Shown in pieces: positions 25,717 through 35,082 of a DNA stretch of 64,000 nucleotides. The DNA is taken from positions 1 to 64,000 of the forward strand of contig JBAXWB010000007.1 of the NCBI GenBank assembly GCA_037128595.1, given 5' to 3'. Position 1 is the first letter of the stretch. Each line of letters opens with the position of its first letter. The notes beneath the pieces are model-generated. The model saw only the letters and a list, made by a program, of their open reading frames with translations. It ran no database searches and was not told where the DNA came from. The translations under genes were made by a program, and so were the position numbers. Source of the DNA: a bacterium (GTDB lineage Bacteria > Verrucomicrobiota > Kiritimatiellia > CAIKKV01 > CAITUY01).

Positions 25717-27638
25717 TGAGAAACGTTCTGACATTTATTAAAAACGGTGTTGGGATCGACGCGCTTCGGCCTTACGCCGTCACTTCCGACGGGCATTCGC
25801 AGGATGTTTCTGTTGACCTGGTGATCAGGAAAGCGTTCACCGGGTTCACGTTTAAAGCCATGCTCCGCAACACCGGCAAGAAGTCCGTCAAGATCAGATC
25901 TGTCCGGTGGATCAGGGATCCAAGCCCCCTGTGGCCGCCTCCGACCCTTGTCTTTGCGAACCGGCTGGAACCCTTCTACTATTCGAGCGAGGGTTATCGC
26001 GGCGAAATCTTTCCTCTGGGCACCATGGTCGGTGAACAGCTTTTTCATCCCCTCACCAATCAGGATGTAACCGTTGGCCTTCACGAGGACTGGGTCGTTC
26101 CAGGAGTGTTCATTGGCAGCGCGAAGGAGAGTCTCGGCATTCTTCTGATGGCCGCCGAGCACAAGAAAACCTCGGCGAAGTTCAGATTCCGCGGTGGCAA
26201 CGGTGTGGACCGATGGAACCTCGAGATCGAGCAATACCCGCAGGGGCAGGATGGGTTTGTCCTGTTGCCGGGCCAGACCGCCGGGATGGACACTCTCTTT
26301 GTCGATATCGTCAAGACGAACGACCCGCAACTTTCGACTGGTTCGTATTATAAACTTCTTCGCAAGACCGGCCATTTCAAGCGGATGGATACCAATCCGC
26401 TTCACGATCAGAGGATCTGGCAGACCTGGAACTATGGAACCTATTTTGCCATCGACGAGGGATTTGTGCAAAAGCAGATACCTCTCATTAAAAAATTCTT
26501 TCCAAGTGTAAAATTTATTCAGATCGACAGCGGATACGAGCGGATATATCCGACGGGGCAGCTTGCTCAGGGGGACCTCCTGTACAAGAATGTACCGCCC
26601 CATAACACGAAGAAGTTTCCACACGGTATGAAATGGCTTGCGGACAGGATCCGGGAACAGGGACTTCGCCCCTCCATCTGGTTGGCCCTTTGGGTTTCGG
26701 AAAGCTCGAAACTCGTCAAGGAACATCCGGAGTGGATCCTGTTTGATGATGCGGGAAGGCAGATGAAAGTGATGTCGAAGTGCGGTGTTTTTAATGATAT
26801 CCCGAGAAACTTGGTGATTCTTGACCCGACTGTACCTGCGTACAGGGCCTATATTGAAAAACTCGCGAAAACAGTTTTTCAGGACTGGGGATACGAAGGC
26901 GTGAAGCTCGACTTTTCAAGTTTCCCCTTCAACATAAGGACAGCCCGGTACCGGCATCCGGAATTTACGGCTGCGGAATGCCGCGACTGGTGCGTCCACA
27001 CGTTTAGGAAATATCTTCCCGAGGACGGTTTTTTCGGCTGGTGCAGCGCCGTGGGGGCGGGGACGCCTTTTTACGGTCCAGCCGATTATTTCCGGTACGC
27101 GGAGGATATCGGGGACGGCAACTGGGACTTGGCGAAACGTATCGCGTTCTGGACAACAAACACAAATATGCTGCTATCCGAGAGAACGGCCATTCCGCAC
27201 ATTGATTCCATTGGATGGGCGAAAGATTTTTCAGAAACGCAATGGCTGACTTACCTTTCGCTCTGCGCCGTGACCGGCAATGAATTTGAAGTGTCCGGGG
27301 ACCTGACGAAACTGGATGATGAGAAGCTTCGTATTCTCAATACCGCGCTCGAACTCTCCGACACCCGGGCCACATTCAGGATTCTGGATATTCCGAGGGG
27401 CGTGTTGGGTCTCCCCCCGTCACTATGGGTTTCGATGATGAAGGGAAGACTTCGCGCCGCGCTTCTTGTCAATTGGTCTGATTCCTCATCGAAGATAGAT
27501 ACAAAGCCGCTGGATAGGGAGTTCCCCGATTGGAATAAACTCACCCCCGTGTGGGACCTAGGCGGAAAGATGGGGAAGGGGTTTGTGAAACTCCCCCCGT
27601 TTGCGTCACTATTCCTTACAATCAGGAGAACAGCATGA
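25716..27638 (+). CDS. GH36/melibiase-type alpha-galactosidase-like protein
   Basis: A 640-residue clan GH-D glycosidase. The barrel shows QTWNYGTYF, FIQIDSGYE, RPSIWLALW and GYEGVKLDFSSFPF, where Asp near residue 399 is the likely nucleophile, and YFRYAEDIGDGNWDLA with the probable acid/base Asp. It differs strongly from the GH36 protein at 14437. No signal peptide is seen. Its base composition seems lower in GC than neighbouring genes (many AAA, ATT and TTT runs). It lies between two copies of a direct repeat, so it may have arrived from elsewhere. The start overlaps the upstream remnant and the stop overlaps the downstream ORF (ATGA). Confidence 0.8.
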   Translation: MRNVLTFIKNGVGIDALRPYAVTSDGHSQDVSVDLVIRKAFTGFTFKAMLRNTGKKSVKIRSVRWIRDPSPLWPPPTLVFANRLEPFYYSSEGYRGEIFPLGTMVGEQLFHPLTNQDVTVGLHEDWVVPGVFIGSAKESLGILLMAAEHKKTSAKFRFRGGNGVDRWNLEIEQYPQGQDGFVLLPGQTAGMDTLFVDIVKTNDPQLSTGSYYKLLRKTGHFKRMDTNPLHDQRIWQTWNYGTYFAIDEGFVQKQIPLIKKFFPSVKFIQIDSGYERIYPTGQLAQGDLLYKNVPPHNTKKFPHGMKWLADRIREQGLRPSIWLALWVSESSKLVKEHPEWILFDDAGRQMKVMSKCGVFNDIPRNLVILDPTVPAYRAYIEKLAKTVFQDWGYEGVKLDFSSFPFNIRTARYRHPEFTAAECRDWCVHTFRKYLPEDGFFGWCSAVGAGTPFYGPADYFRYAEDIGDGNWDLAKRIAFWTTNTNMLLSERTAIPHIDSIGWAKDFSETQWLTYLSLCAVTGNEFEVSGDLTKLDDEKLRILNTALELSDTRATFRILDIPRGVLGLPPSLWVSMMKGRLRAALLVNWSDSSSKIDTKPLDREFPDWNKLTPVWDLGGKMGKGFVKLPPFASLFLTIRRTA

Positions 27639-27997
27639 AGTCGGTTGCGTTTACAGCGCTTCTCGCCATTGCGCAGGGCTGGGAATACATGGCGGCCTCG
27701 TTTGCCAACATGATCCTCCTCGATCCGGAGCATCCCGGGTCCACCGAGGCGCTCTATGCGTTGCGCTTGGCCCGGACCGAGAACGATCCCACGGCCGCCC
27801 TGCGCCGCCAAAACATTCTCGCCCGGCCTCGCGATGATGCCGACCTGAAGCGGAACTACCCATTACGCTGGGCCCTGTTGCAGCAGGTGCTGGAGGGCAC
27901 CCTGGACGGTTGGCAAGCCCTTGAGCAGCACCCGCTATACCGCTACCGAGCCCGCTTTGAAATCACCCTTTGTTGGAATCACAAAATAACGGAGTGA
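27635..27997 (+). pseudogene. Chimera: signal-like start fused to DUF5107/TPR C-terminus
   Basis: The first 13 residues, MKSVAFTALLAIA, look like the beginning of a signal peptide and have a strong AGGAG before the ATG. From QGWEYMAASFANM onward the frame is a copy of the last 107 residues of the DUF5107/TPR protein at 23020. The join is at 27674, where both sequences share CAGGGCTGGG. It is 120 residues in total and in frame, but there is no reason to think that a free TPR tail is functional. Translation may be coupled to the gene before and after. Confidence 0.8.
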
Positions 27998-28711
27998 ATG
28001 ATGCAAGAGGAATATAAACGTCGGAAATCGTGTGACCGAGCCATCACGAAACTGCTGAAAACCTATGTCGATCGCGGCGAACTCATGGGAGCGGTGGCGG
28101 CGGTGGCCTCCAAAGATGCCGTACTGAGCCTGAAGACCGTGGGATTTGCGGATTTCGCGGCCGGAAAGCAGATGCGTACGAATACGTTGTTCTGGATCGC
28201 ATCGCAGAGCAAGCCCATGACCTGTGCCGGGCTGATGATGCTGGTTGATGAAGGGCGGGTTCATGTTGATGATCCGGTCGAGAAATACCTGCCTGAGTTC
28301 AAGGGGCAGATGCGGGTCGTGGAGAAGGACGAACACCACATGCTGCTACGTCCGCCCGCGCATCCGATTACCGTCCGCGAAATCCTGTCGCACACCGCGG
28401 GTTTGCCCTTCTGTTCGGCACTGGAATCCCCGACATTGGATCAACTGCCGCTCTCCGTTGCTGTGCGCAGTCATGCCATGACGTCGCTGGACTTCGAGCC
28501 CGGCACCAAGTACCAGTATTCCAACGCCGGCACCAACACCGCCGGCCGGATTATTGAAGTCGTCAGCGGTTTGCGCTATGAGGACTTCATGCAGCAGCGC
28601 CTGCTGGAACCACTGGGCATGCATGACACGACATTCTGGCCGGACAAGAAACAACTCTCCCGCCTCGCCAAGACATACATGGCCAGCGAAGCCGGGACGG
28701 GACTGGAGGAA
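27674..28711 (+). repeat. Direct repeat copy B (full)
   Basis: Second copy of 24967-25677, offset by 2707 bases at its start. It holds the DUF5107/TPR tail and the first two thirds of the intact beta-lactamase gene, including the 327 bases missing from copy A. Confidence 0.9.
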
Positions 28712-29116
28712 ACTCACCTCACGCAACTGACGCCACCCTTCAATGATCACACCCGTCAACCCATGCCGGCGGGCGGATACTTTTCAACCGTCACCGATGT
28801 CCTGCGTTTCTGCCAGATGATTCTCACCGGTGGCCTGTTTGAGAACCGGCGCTATTTATCAGAAGAGGCCGTTGCCGCGATGACCTCTAAGCAGACGGGC
28901 GAAGCGGTCAGCGAAGGCTATGGCTACGGCTGGCAAATCGATTCAGGAGCGGGATCCTTCGGCCATGGCGGCGCGATTGGCACGGTCATGACGATATTCC
29001 CTGCGCGTGGCCTGGTCACGGTTTTGCTCATTCAGCACAACGGCGCCGTGGGCGATGGGAAAATGCGGGAAAAATTTTATGAAACAGCGTTGAAACTAAG
29101 CAATGGACAGGGTTAA
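27998..29116 (+). CDS. Beta-lactamase-family serine hydrolase (class C/EstB-like)
   Basis: A complete 372-residue serine hydrolase. The catalytic Ser69-x-x-Lys72 (IASQSKPMT), Tyr174-x-Asn176 (QYSNAGTN) and a C-terminal GHGGAIGT in place of K-T-G are all present. No signal peptide is evident, which favours a cytoplasmic esterase or peptidase over antibiotic resistance. In glycan loci such enzymes often remove ester groups. It follows the TPR fragment directly, and a shortened copy lies at 25294. The ATG at 27998 or 28001 may be used. Confidence 0.88.
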   Translation: MMQEEYKRRKSCDRAITKLLKTYVDRGELMGAVAAVASKDAVLSLKTVGFADFAAGKQMRTNTLFWIASQSKPMTCAGLMMLVDEGRVHVDDPVEKYLPEFKGQMRVVEKDEHHMLLRPPAHPITVREILSHTAGLPFCSALESPTLDQLPLSVAVRSHAMTSLDFEPGTKYQYSNAGTNTAGRIIEVVSGLRYEDFMQQRLLEPLGMHDTTFWPDKKQLSRLAKTYMASEAGTGLEETHLTQLTPPFNDHTRQPMPAGGYFSTVTDVLRFCQMILTGGLFENRRYLSEEAVAAMTSKQTGEAVSEGYGYGWQIDSGAGSFGHGGAIGTVMTIFPARGLVTVLLIQHNGAVGDGKMREKFYETALKLSNGQG

Positions 29117-29133
29117 CCTAAGAAAGGCAAGCG

Positions 29134-32100
29134 ATGCAAACCATGAAAGAACCCATTCGTGAGACCGAGGCACTGGCGGAAAAACCGGTGATGATGAAGG
29201 ACCGGTTGACGAAGCAACGAAATCGTTTGGCACAGGTAACCACCCTGGCAATTCTGATCGGCGCAGGCATGACGGGGCCCGCCTTCGCGGCCGCTGATTT
29301 CTCCGTTTGCAACTTCGACGGGGTGGGAAATGTCAAGGCGATGGCGGAGACCAAACTGACCGTCGTCACCGAGCATGCGACCGAGGGAAAGCACGCCCTG
29401 AAAGTTGAATGCGGCGCGAAAGACTGGCCTGGCATTATCGTCAACGGATTTCCAAAAGACTGGACCGGAGTCAAGTATCTGGCCTTTGACGTCTTTAATC
29501 CCGGCACCACGTCCGTTGAACTCTGCGGCTGGGTGAAGGATGACGAGAATGCCGGCTTGTACACGCGGTACGGATTTGCGGGGTTGATGGCGGATCCCGG
29601 CAGGCAGACTATCCGGTTATGGCTGGACAAGGCGGTGAAGGGAAACGCATTTCCACTCAACAAGAAGAACATTCTGGCTTTTGGCGTCGGCCCGATGGAG
29701 GGCCAGCAGGCCATAACCCTCTATTGCGACAACTTCCGGCTCGAGCCGGTGATGAACGAGACGCTTCCCGATGTTCTGCCGATCCTGACGTTCGATGAAA
29801 CCGCACCGGTCGGGAAGTTTGAATTGGAGGAATACCCGCCCGAAAAACCCGGAAAAAGTGCCTATGAATACACGACCGAACACGCCACTATGGGAAAACG
29901 GGCGCTGAAATGCACCTTTCGCGCCAATGGCGCCGGGATCGTCATTTCAGGGTTTTCGCCGAATTGGGGACAGCATGACGTACTCCTGATTGACTGCTTC
30001 AACCCCACGGATCAGGTCATCGAACTGGAAGGATGGTTCAGGGATTGTTTAAACGCCCCCTACTACAGCCGCTATAACTATTCGGGCCTGATGGTCCGCC
30101 CCGGACAGAACACCCTCCAGATTCCACTCTCCGGGTTGCTCAAGGGAGAGCCTGCCCAACTTTGCCGGGAGGCCTTGAACCGGAACAACATCGTGAAGTT
30201 TAACTGTTATGTGGCAGAGCGGAAGGAAGACCTCTGCCTGACCTTTGGCGGTTTCCGGCTCGAGAAGAGCCGGATGGCGCGATTTGAGGGCCCACAGATC
30301 AGGAAATTCGCTTTTACACCGAACCCCGCCACGGCGTTCCCGGGATTCACTGCTGTCAACTATTTGACGGCTTACGATCCGGCCTACGGTTATGGCTGGC
30401 AAGGTCTGCTGTCTTCACCCATCGCCTGCGGCAGTTATGAGTACCCCAGCGACCTGCTGGGCAACTTTGCCCTGGGACACGAATTCGATATCGATTTGCC
30501 GAACGGAAACTACCGGGTGACCTTCTATGCCGAGTCGGCGAGTTTCTGGGACCTGATCACAGCCTACCGAGACCGTAAAGTAGTGGCCAACGGCAAGACG
30601 GTCGTCGAGGAGAAGTGGACAGGCGCCCGGTACTACCAGGAGCGCATGTTCCGCCACCTGAACACGGAAGACCTCCCCAGTGATGACCACTGGGAAAAAT
30701 ATGTAAAGCCGCGCTGGCCGGCTCATACCTTCGAGGTGGCGGTCACCAATGGGAAACTGGCGATTCAGTTCGATTCACCGTCAACGTTCACAACCCAGAG
30801 CCCGTCAGGAGCCTGGCCGCTGAATTGTATGGTCGTCTGCCCGGCGGCAGACTCTGCGGCCTGCGACGAGTGGCTGGCCAAACTCGAGGCCGAGCAGAAA
30901 CGTCTGTTTGCCCAAACCTACACGCAGTTGCCGCCACCCGTGCCGCCGCATCCCGCCCAACTACCGGCCGCATGCCGCGGAAAGGACTACGCCGTGTTTG
31001 TGCCGGACTACTTCAAAGATATCTACTACAACAGCGTCCCTGAGGAGGCGGAACTGACCGTCAAGGAAATTGCCCTCCGGACAACACCGGGGCAGTTTGA
31101 CGCTGCCGCCATCGGGGTATTCCCCCTCAAGGATCTTGGATCCACGACCGTCACCGTCAGCAACCTCAAGGGGACCCGGGGCAAGTCCAGTGGCAAGGTG
31201 ATCCCGGCGACGGCGATTGAGACACGGAAGGTGCGCTACAAGATTCAGCGCCGCGCCGCCAATTTTCGTTTTGTCTATGCCATCCAGCCGCGGTTACTGG
31301 ATCCCGTAAACTCGGCTGACATCGGCAAGAATATTACGCGGAGTTTCCATCTGTCTGTTCATGTCCCCGAAGGCACGGCTCCCGGTGTTTACATGGGTAC
31401 AGTACGCATTGCTCCGGAGAAGAGTGCTCCCACCACACTCCCAATCCAGTTGACCGTGCTACCCATAACATTGGCCGAGGATCGCGATTTTGACCTGGCC
31501 CTATTCGGTACTGGCATTGAATTCACTGGCAACTATCCTGATACGGCCGGTCTGTCAGGCGGCAATCTCCTGCGCAATCTGCGCAACCTGCGGGAGCATG
31601 GGTTCACCACAACGACCGGACCGGGAAATGCATATTATGCAAACGGCAAACTTAACATGGATGAGGTGGAGTCCTTCGTCAAGGCCTACCATGCAGCCGG
31701 GTTTGACGGCCAGTACTTCGTGGGCTACGGCAGTGGCAGGATCAGCGGCGCCGACAGCACGAAGGACCTGATCGATGCCTATACGAAATACAACCAGCGC
31801 CTGGAGGAACTCGGCCGCACAAAACTGCTGTTGCATCTGATCGACGAGCCGGACGAGAGCCGGTGCGCCGAGGCCATTGCACTCGCCAAGAAATACAACG
31901 TCGTGTCGAATCTGCTTACCACGGCCACCTACACTTCCAAGGATCAACTGATCCCTTGGTACCGCGTGAGCATGGTCAACGGCCATGACGAGGCGTTCAT
32001 CAAGAAGGTGCAGGCGGCCGGCAACTTGTGCTGGGTCTACAACGGCGGGATCAACCGCTTCCATCTCGGATTCTACTCCGCCAAACTCAAGGAAGCCGGC

Positions 32101-32475
32101 GTTTGCGGGCAGATCCTCTGGCATTACCAGACCAGCGAAGGCGATACGTTCAACGATCTGGACGGCCGCGAAGGCGAGTATTCCATGAGTTTTCCGACGC
32201 CGGACGGGCGGTTGATCAATGCCGTCGAATTCGAGCGCACCGCGCAGGGCATTCTTGAATTCCGTTACTTCACCACGCTGCGGAAGCTGGTGGCTGAGAA
32301 GAAAGATACGAAGCAAGCCAAAGCGGGTCAGAAGTTGATCGACGAGATCCTCGCCTCCATGACCCTCGGGAATGTCGGCAATTTCAATGGACTGACCGAC
32401 CGGCAAGCCTGTAATGCTAAATGCACAGAGTACCGGAACCGGATCATTGACGCCATTTTGGATCTTCAGAAATAA
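29134..32475 (+). CDS. Large secreted DUF4091-domain protein
   Basis: A 1113-residue protein with a probable signal peptide that follows a basic stretch (TLAILIGAGMTGPAFA, near residues 37-53). Two successive beta-sandwich domains follow (VCNFDGVGNVKAM and LTFDETAPVGKFE starts), both with the EYTTEHATMGKRALKC-type pattern of sugar-binding modules. The C-terminal half has the DUF4091 barrel: LLHLIDEPDESRCAEA and LWHYQTSEGDTFNDLDGREG. It is homologous to the 38017 protein. It is probably a cell-surface or periplasmic glycosidase. The start could be as late as the MMKDRL near 29191, because the first residues are unusual for a signal peptide. Confidence 0.8.
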   Translation: MQTMKEPIRETEALAEKPVMMKDRLTKQRNRLAQVTTLAILIGAGMTGPAFAAADFSVCNFDGVGNVKAMAETKLTVVTEHATEGKHALKVECGAKDWPGIIVNGFPKDWTGVKYLAFDVFNPGTTSVELCGWVKDDENAGLYTRYGFAGLMADPGRQTIRLWLDKAVKGNAFPLNKKNILAFGVGPMEGQQAITLYCDNFRLEPVMNETLPDVLPILTFDETAPVGKFELEEYPPEKPGKSAYEYTTEHATMGKRALKCTFRANGAGIVISGFSPNWGQHDVLLIDCFNPTDQVIELEGWFRDCLNAPYYSRYNYSGLMVRPGQNTLQIPLSGLLKGEPAQLCREALNRNNIVKFNCYVAERKEDLCLTFGGFRLEKSRMARFEGPQIRKFAFTPNPATAFPGFTAVNYLTAYDPAYGYGWQGLLSSPIACGSYEYPSDLLGNFALGHEFDIDLPNGNYRVTFYAESASFWDLITAYRDRKVVANGKTVVEEKWTGARYYQERMFRHLNTEDLPSDDHWEKYVKPRWPAHTFEVAVTNGKLAIQFDSPSTFTTQSPSGAWPLNCMVVCPAADSAACDEWLAKLEAEQKRLFAQTYTQLPPPVPPHPAQLPAACRGKDYAVFVPDYFKDIYYNSVPEEAELTVKEIALRTTPGQFDAAAIGVFPLKDLGSTTVTVSNLKGTRGKSSGKVIPATAIETRKVRYKIQRRAANFRFVYAIQPRLLDPVNSADIGKNITRSFHLSVHVPEGTAPGVYMGTVRIAPEKSAPTTLPIQLTVLPITLAEDRDFDLALFGTGIEFTGNYPDTAGLSGGNLLRNLRNLREHGFTTTTGPGNAYYANGKLNMDEVESFVKAYHAAGFDGQYFVGYGSGRISGADSTKDLIDAYTKYNQRLEELGRTKLLLHLIDEPDESRCAEAIALAKKYNVVSNLLTTATYTSKDQLIPWYRVSMVNGHDEAFIKKVQAAGNLCWVYNGGINRFHLGFYSAKLKEAGVCGQILWHYQTSEGDTFNDLDGREGEYSMSFPTPDGRLINAVEFERTAQGILEFRYFTTLRKLVAEKKDTKQAKAGQKLIDEILASMTLGNVGNFNGLTDRQACNAKCTEYRNRIIDAILDLQK

Positions 32476-32494
32476 CAAAGTGAGGGCAGGGCTT

Positions 32495-33721
32495 ATGACC
32501 GTGACAAATCTTACATTCACAACAAAACAAAAACTGCAGTTTCTTCACCATTCAGAACTGGCCGGTCATTGGTACTGCAACAACCAGAACACCGATGAAC
32601 GGCCTTGGGGTGGCATCGCGGAGAGCGCCGACAAGGGACGTTTCGTCTACGAGTATATCCTGCATAAAAACACGGCTCGCGGCATGGGCGTGTGGGGCCA
32701 AGCAATCGCCATCATGAACCTGTTCGATCTCGCGCGCCGGGTTCCCTCGGAGGCCGGCCGTTTCACGCAGGCGGCACGACTGGCGGCGGACTATCTGAAG
32801 ACGCTGCAGGTGACCGACTTCCGTCTGCCCAAGTCCATCGGAGGTTTCCGCGAGTGCACCCCGCAAACCCCCGAAAGTTACCCCCGCGACGCCGTGACCG
32901 GCGGGTTCGGGCTCTGCAGGCTGTTCAAGGAGACGCAGGAACAGGAATGGCTCGACCGCGCCAAAATGTTCGCCGACTGGTGGATCCTTCACGGGACCGA
33001 TGCCAATGGTTGGCCGTTTATCACGTTTCATATCGATAAACAACACGGGCACAATCACGCCATGCAGACCTTCGGAGAAGAAGATAGCGGCGCCGAGATG
33101 GTTAAGGGCGATTGGCAGGCCGGCTCGGCCATCTTCTTCTACCAGTTGTACAAACTCACGGGCGAGGCACGTTACATCGAGCAGGGATTCGACCCGCTGA
33201 TCCGTGGGCTCGCTCGGATTTATGAGGAAAACCGGGGTAAACCCGTGGTCGATGGATTCCACGGCGTCGTCCCGATCAGCCATGGCAACGACGATTTTGC
33301 ACTCGTGGCGCTGGTGTGCGCCTATCGCCTCACGCATGAGCAGCGCCTGCTCGATCTGCTCTTGGAGCGTATCGCGGCGCAGAACCGGCTGATGGACGAG
33401 GACGGTTCCTATCCGAGTTTCGGCGGCACATTTGTATCAGGTATCAACAACCTGGAATTCCTGAAGTTGGTGGAGACCGAAAAACTCAATCTCGATATCC
33501 GCGAGGTCGAGCGCTGCGTGCGCCAGACGGCGAAATTCGGTCTGACCCTACAGGTCAAGGAAGGCACAGACCTCCGGCAACTGGGCGGATTGTACGGCCA
33601 ATCCAGCCACGATGTGGCGAGGACCTGGATCCACCAGCGTTCCACCGCCTACAGCATTAACTTCTATCTCCGCCTCGCAAGCGAGCAGGAGATTTCAACC
33701 TTGAGTAGTTTTGGATGGTAA
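32495..33721 (+). CDS. Putative (alpha/alpha)-barrel glycan enzyme
   Basis: A 408-residue helical protein with repeating motifs such as ARLAADYLKTLQ, FGLCRLFKETQEQEWLDRAKMFADWW and GSAIFFYQLYKLTGEARYIEQG, the pattern of an alpha/alpha-toroid found in glycosidases, lyases and epimerases. No family could be assigned. Candidates are unsaturated glycoside hydrolases or sugar epimerases. ATG 32495 was chosen; the earlier ATG in the frame is within the preceding gene. The stop overlaps the start of the next helical-barrel gene, which suggests that the two proteins work together. Confidence 0.6.
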   Translation: MTVTNLTFTTKQKLQFLHHSELAGHWYCNNQNTDERPWGGIAESADKGRFVYEYILHKNTARGMGVWGQAIAIMNLFDLARRVPSEAGRFTQAARLAADYLKTLQVTDFRLPKSIGGFRECTPQTPESYPRDAVTGGFGLCRLFKETQEQEWLDRAKMFADWWILHGTDANGWPFITFHIDKQHGHNHAMQTFGEEDSGAEMVKGDWQAGSAIFFYQLYKLTGEARYIEQGFDPLIRGLARIYEENRGKPVVDGFHGVVPISHGNDDFALVALVCAYRLTHEQRLLDLLLERIAAQNRLMDEDGSYPSFGGTFVSGINNLEFLKLVETEKLNLDIREVERCVRQTAKFGLTLQVKEGTDLRQLGGLYGQSSHDVARTWIHQRSTAYSINFYLRLASEQEISTLSSFGW

Positions 33722-35061
33722 ACGGTATGACTAATGCCCACTCCTATGCCAATTGGCAACCTTTGTTGCTGGAAAGCATCACGGTCGACACGCTCCGTTC
33801 GGATGCCTACCGCCAGTTCATTCTCAACACCACCATCACACCCGGTTGCCGATTACTGCTGCAGCGCCACCGTCGCCATCCCGATTGGCCCTACGTCGAA
33901 ACCAAGTTCAATCCAAATACCGGCCTCGATCTTCCCGAGACCGCTTACGGGAGAGTGTATGCCTGGTTCCTCGGGCGCGGCAGTGAAGCAATGGACGTGC
34001 ATCTGGCCTGGCTCGATCGCGTTGAGTCGCTGACAGCCGACGAGCGTGACGCGATCCGTGATCTCTTTTCCCTATGGAGGGGCAACATGACGGATGCATT
34101 GCTCAAGATTGCCGGACAAAACAGCGGCCGTATCCCCTTCCGTGTCAATCGCGAACTGAATGGTATCGATGCCACAGGCCGGCTAAAGCCCGCCGATCCC
34201 GCCATGACCGGCGCCGGTGACATCTTCGCCGTCAAGGGGTTGATTTCCAACCGGAACCCGGTGGCCCAGGCACACGCCATGGCGTTGTTCCGGCGTACCG
34301 TCAACCTGATCCGTTTGGACCGTTTTGAGATTGAACAGTCCGTCCAGCCCGCAGGGCGCAGTCACGGACCGCGCATGCTGATGCAGGGTGTAGGCTCCTG
34401 TATCAGTCGCAAAGCCCTGGACCCAGTCCACCGCGAAGAGGCGCTGGAAGTTGCGGCCCTATTCCTGGGCGAGGTGCTTGATGCGCACTATGATCCGGCA
34501 ACCTGTCTGTTTTCCGAATATGTCGACCCTGTAAATGGCTCGCGCGGCACCCTGCTCGACCCGGGCCACGCCACTGAACTGGTCGGCCTCGGACTCGGAA
34601 TGGTCGAACGCCTCACCCGGTCAGGCTCAGGTTGCCGCCACGCCGGCTTGCTCGCCCGCGCCAAACATGAGTTACCGCAGTTGCTATTGAGTGCCACTTC
34701 GCTCGGTTTCAATCCCTGCCACCCCGGTATGTTCAAGGCGGTGGATAACCGCAACGGCGAACCGCTGGACAGCAGCATGCCCTGGTGGAATCTGCCCGAG
34801 ACCATGCGCGCGGCAGTGCGGGCCGTGGCCATCGCTGAGACGGAGGCGCTCCGTACTCAGTGCCTTGAGGTATTCCGCCTTTGCCACAATGCGTATTTCA
34901 CAAACTACCTCAACCGGGATAACATGTTATTTCCGTATCAGTCGTTGGACGGCAAAACAGGAAAGGTCACAGATGTCGTACCGGCGGTGCCGGAGGGCGA
35001 TCCCCTCTATCACGCCAACGGCGCGTTTCTGGATATGCTTGAAGTCATTGAACACTTGTAA
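33715..35061 (+). CDS. Putative AGE-like (alpha/alpha)-barrel protein
   Basis: A 448-residue helical protein. LLDPGHATELVGLGLGMVERL resembles the P-G-H-x-x-E segment of N-acylglucosamine 2-epimerases and cellobiose epimerases, whose His and Glu lie in the active site. Other recognisable pieces are FSEYVDP and PWWNLPETMRAAV. The relation to AGE enzymes is suggestive only. It starts inside the last codons of the preceding helical-barrel gene. A start at 33727 (MTNAHS) is as possible as 33715. Confidence 0.5.
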   Translation: MVNGMTNAHSYANWQPLLLESITVDTLRSDAYRQFILNTTITPGCRLLLQRHRRHPDWPYVETKFNPNTGLDLPETAYGRVYAWFLGRGSEAMDVHLAWLDRVESLTADERDAIRDLFSLWRGNMTDALLKIAGQNSGRIPFRVNRELNGIDATGRLKPADPAMTGAGDIFAVKGLISNRNPVAQAHAMALFRRTVNLIRLDRFEIEQSVQPAGRSHGPRMLMQGVGSCISRKALDPVHREEALEVAALFLGEVLDAHYDPATCLFSEYVDPVNGSRGTLLDPGHATELVGLGLGMVERLTRSGSGCRHAGLLARAKHELPQLLLSATSLGFNPCHPGMFKAVDNRNGEPLDSSMPWWNLPETMRAAVRAVAIAETEALRTQCLEVFRLCHNAYFTNYLNRDNMLFPYQSLDGKTGKVTDVVPAVPEGDPLYHANGAFLDMLEVIEHL

Positions 35062-35082
35062 CTTGATCAAGAAAAATTACCC

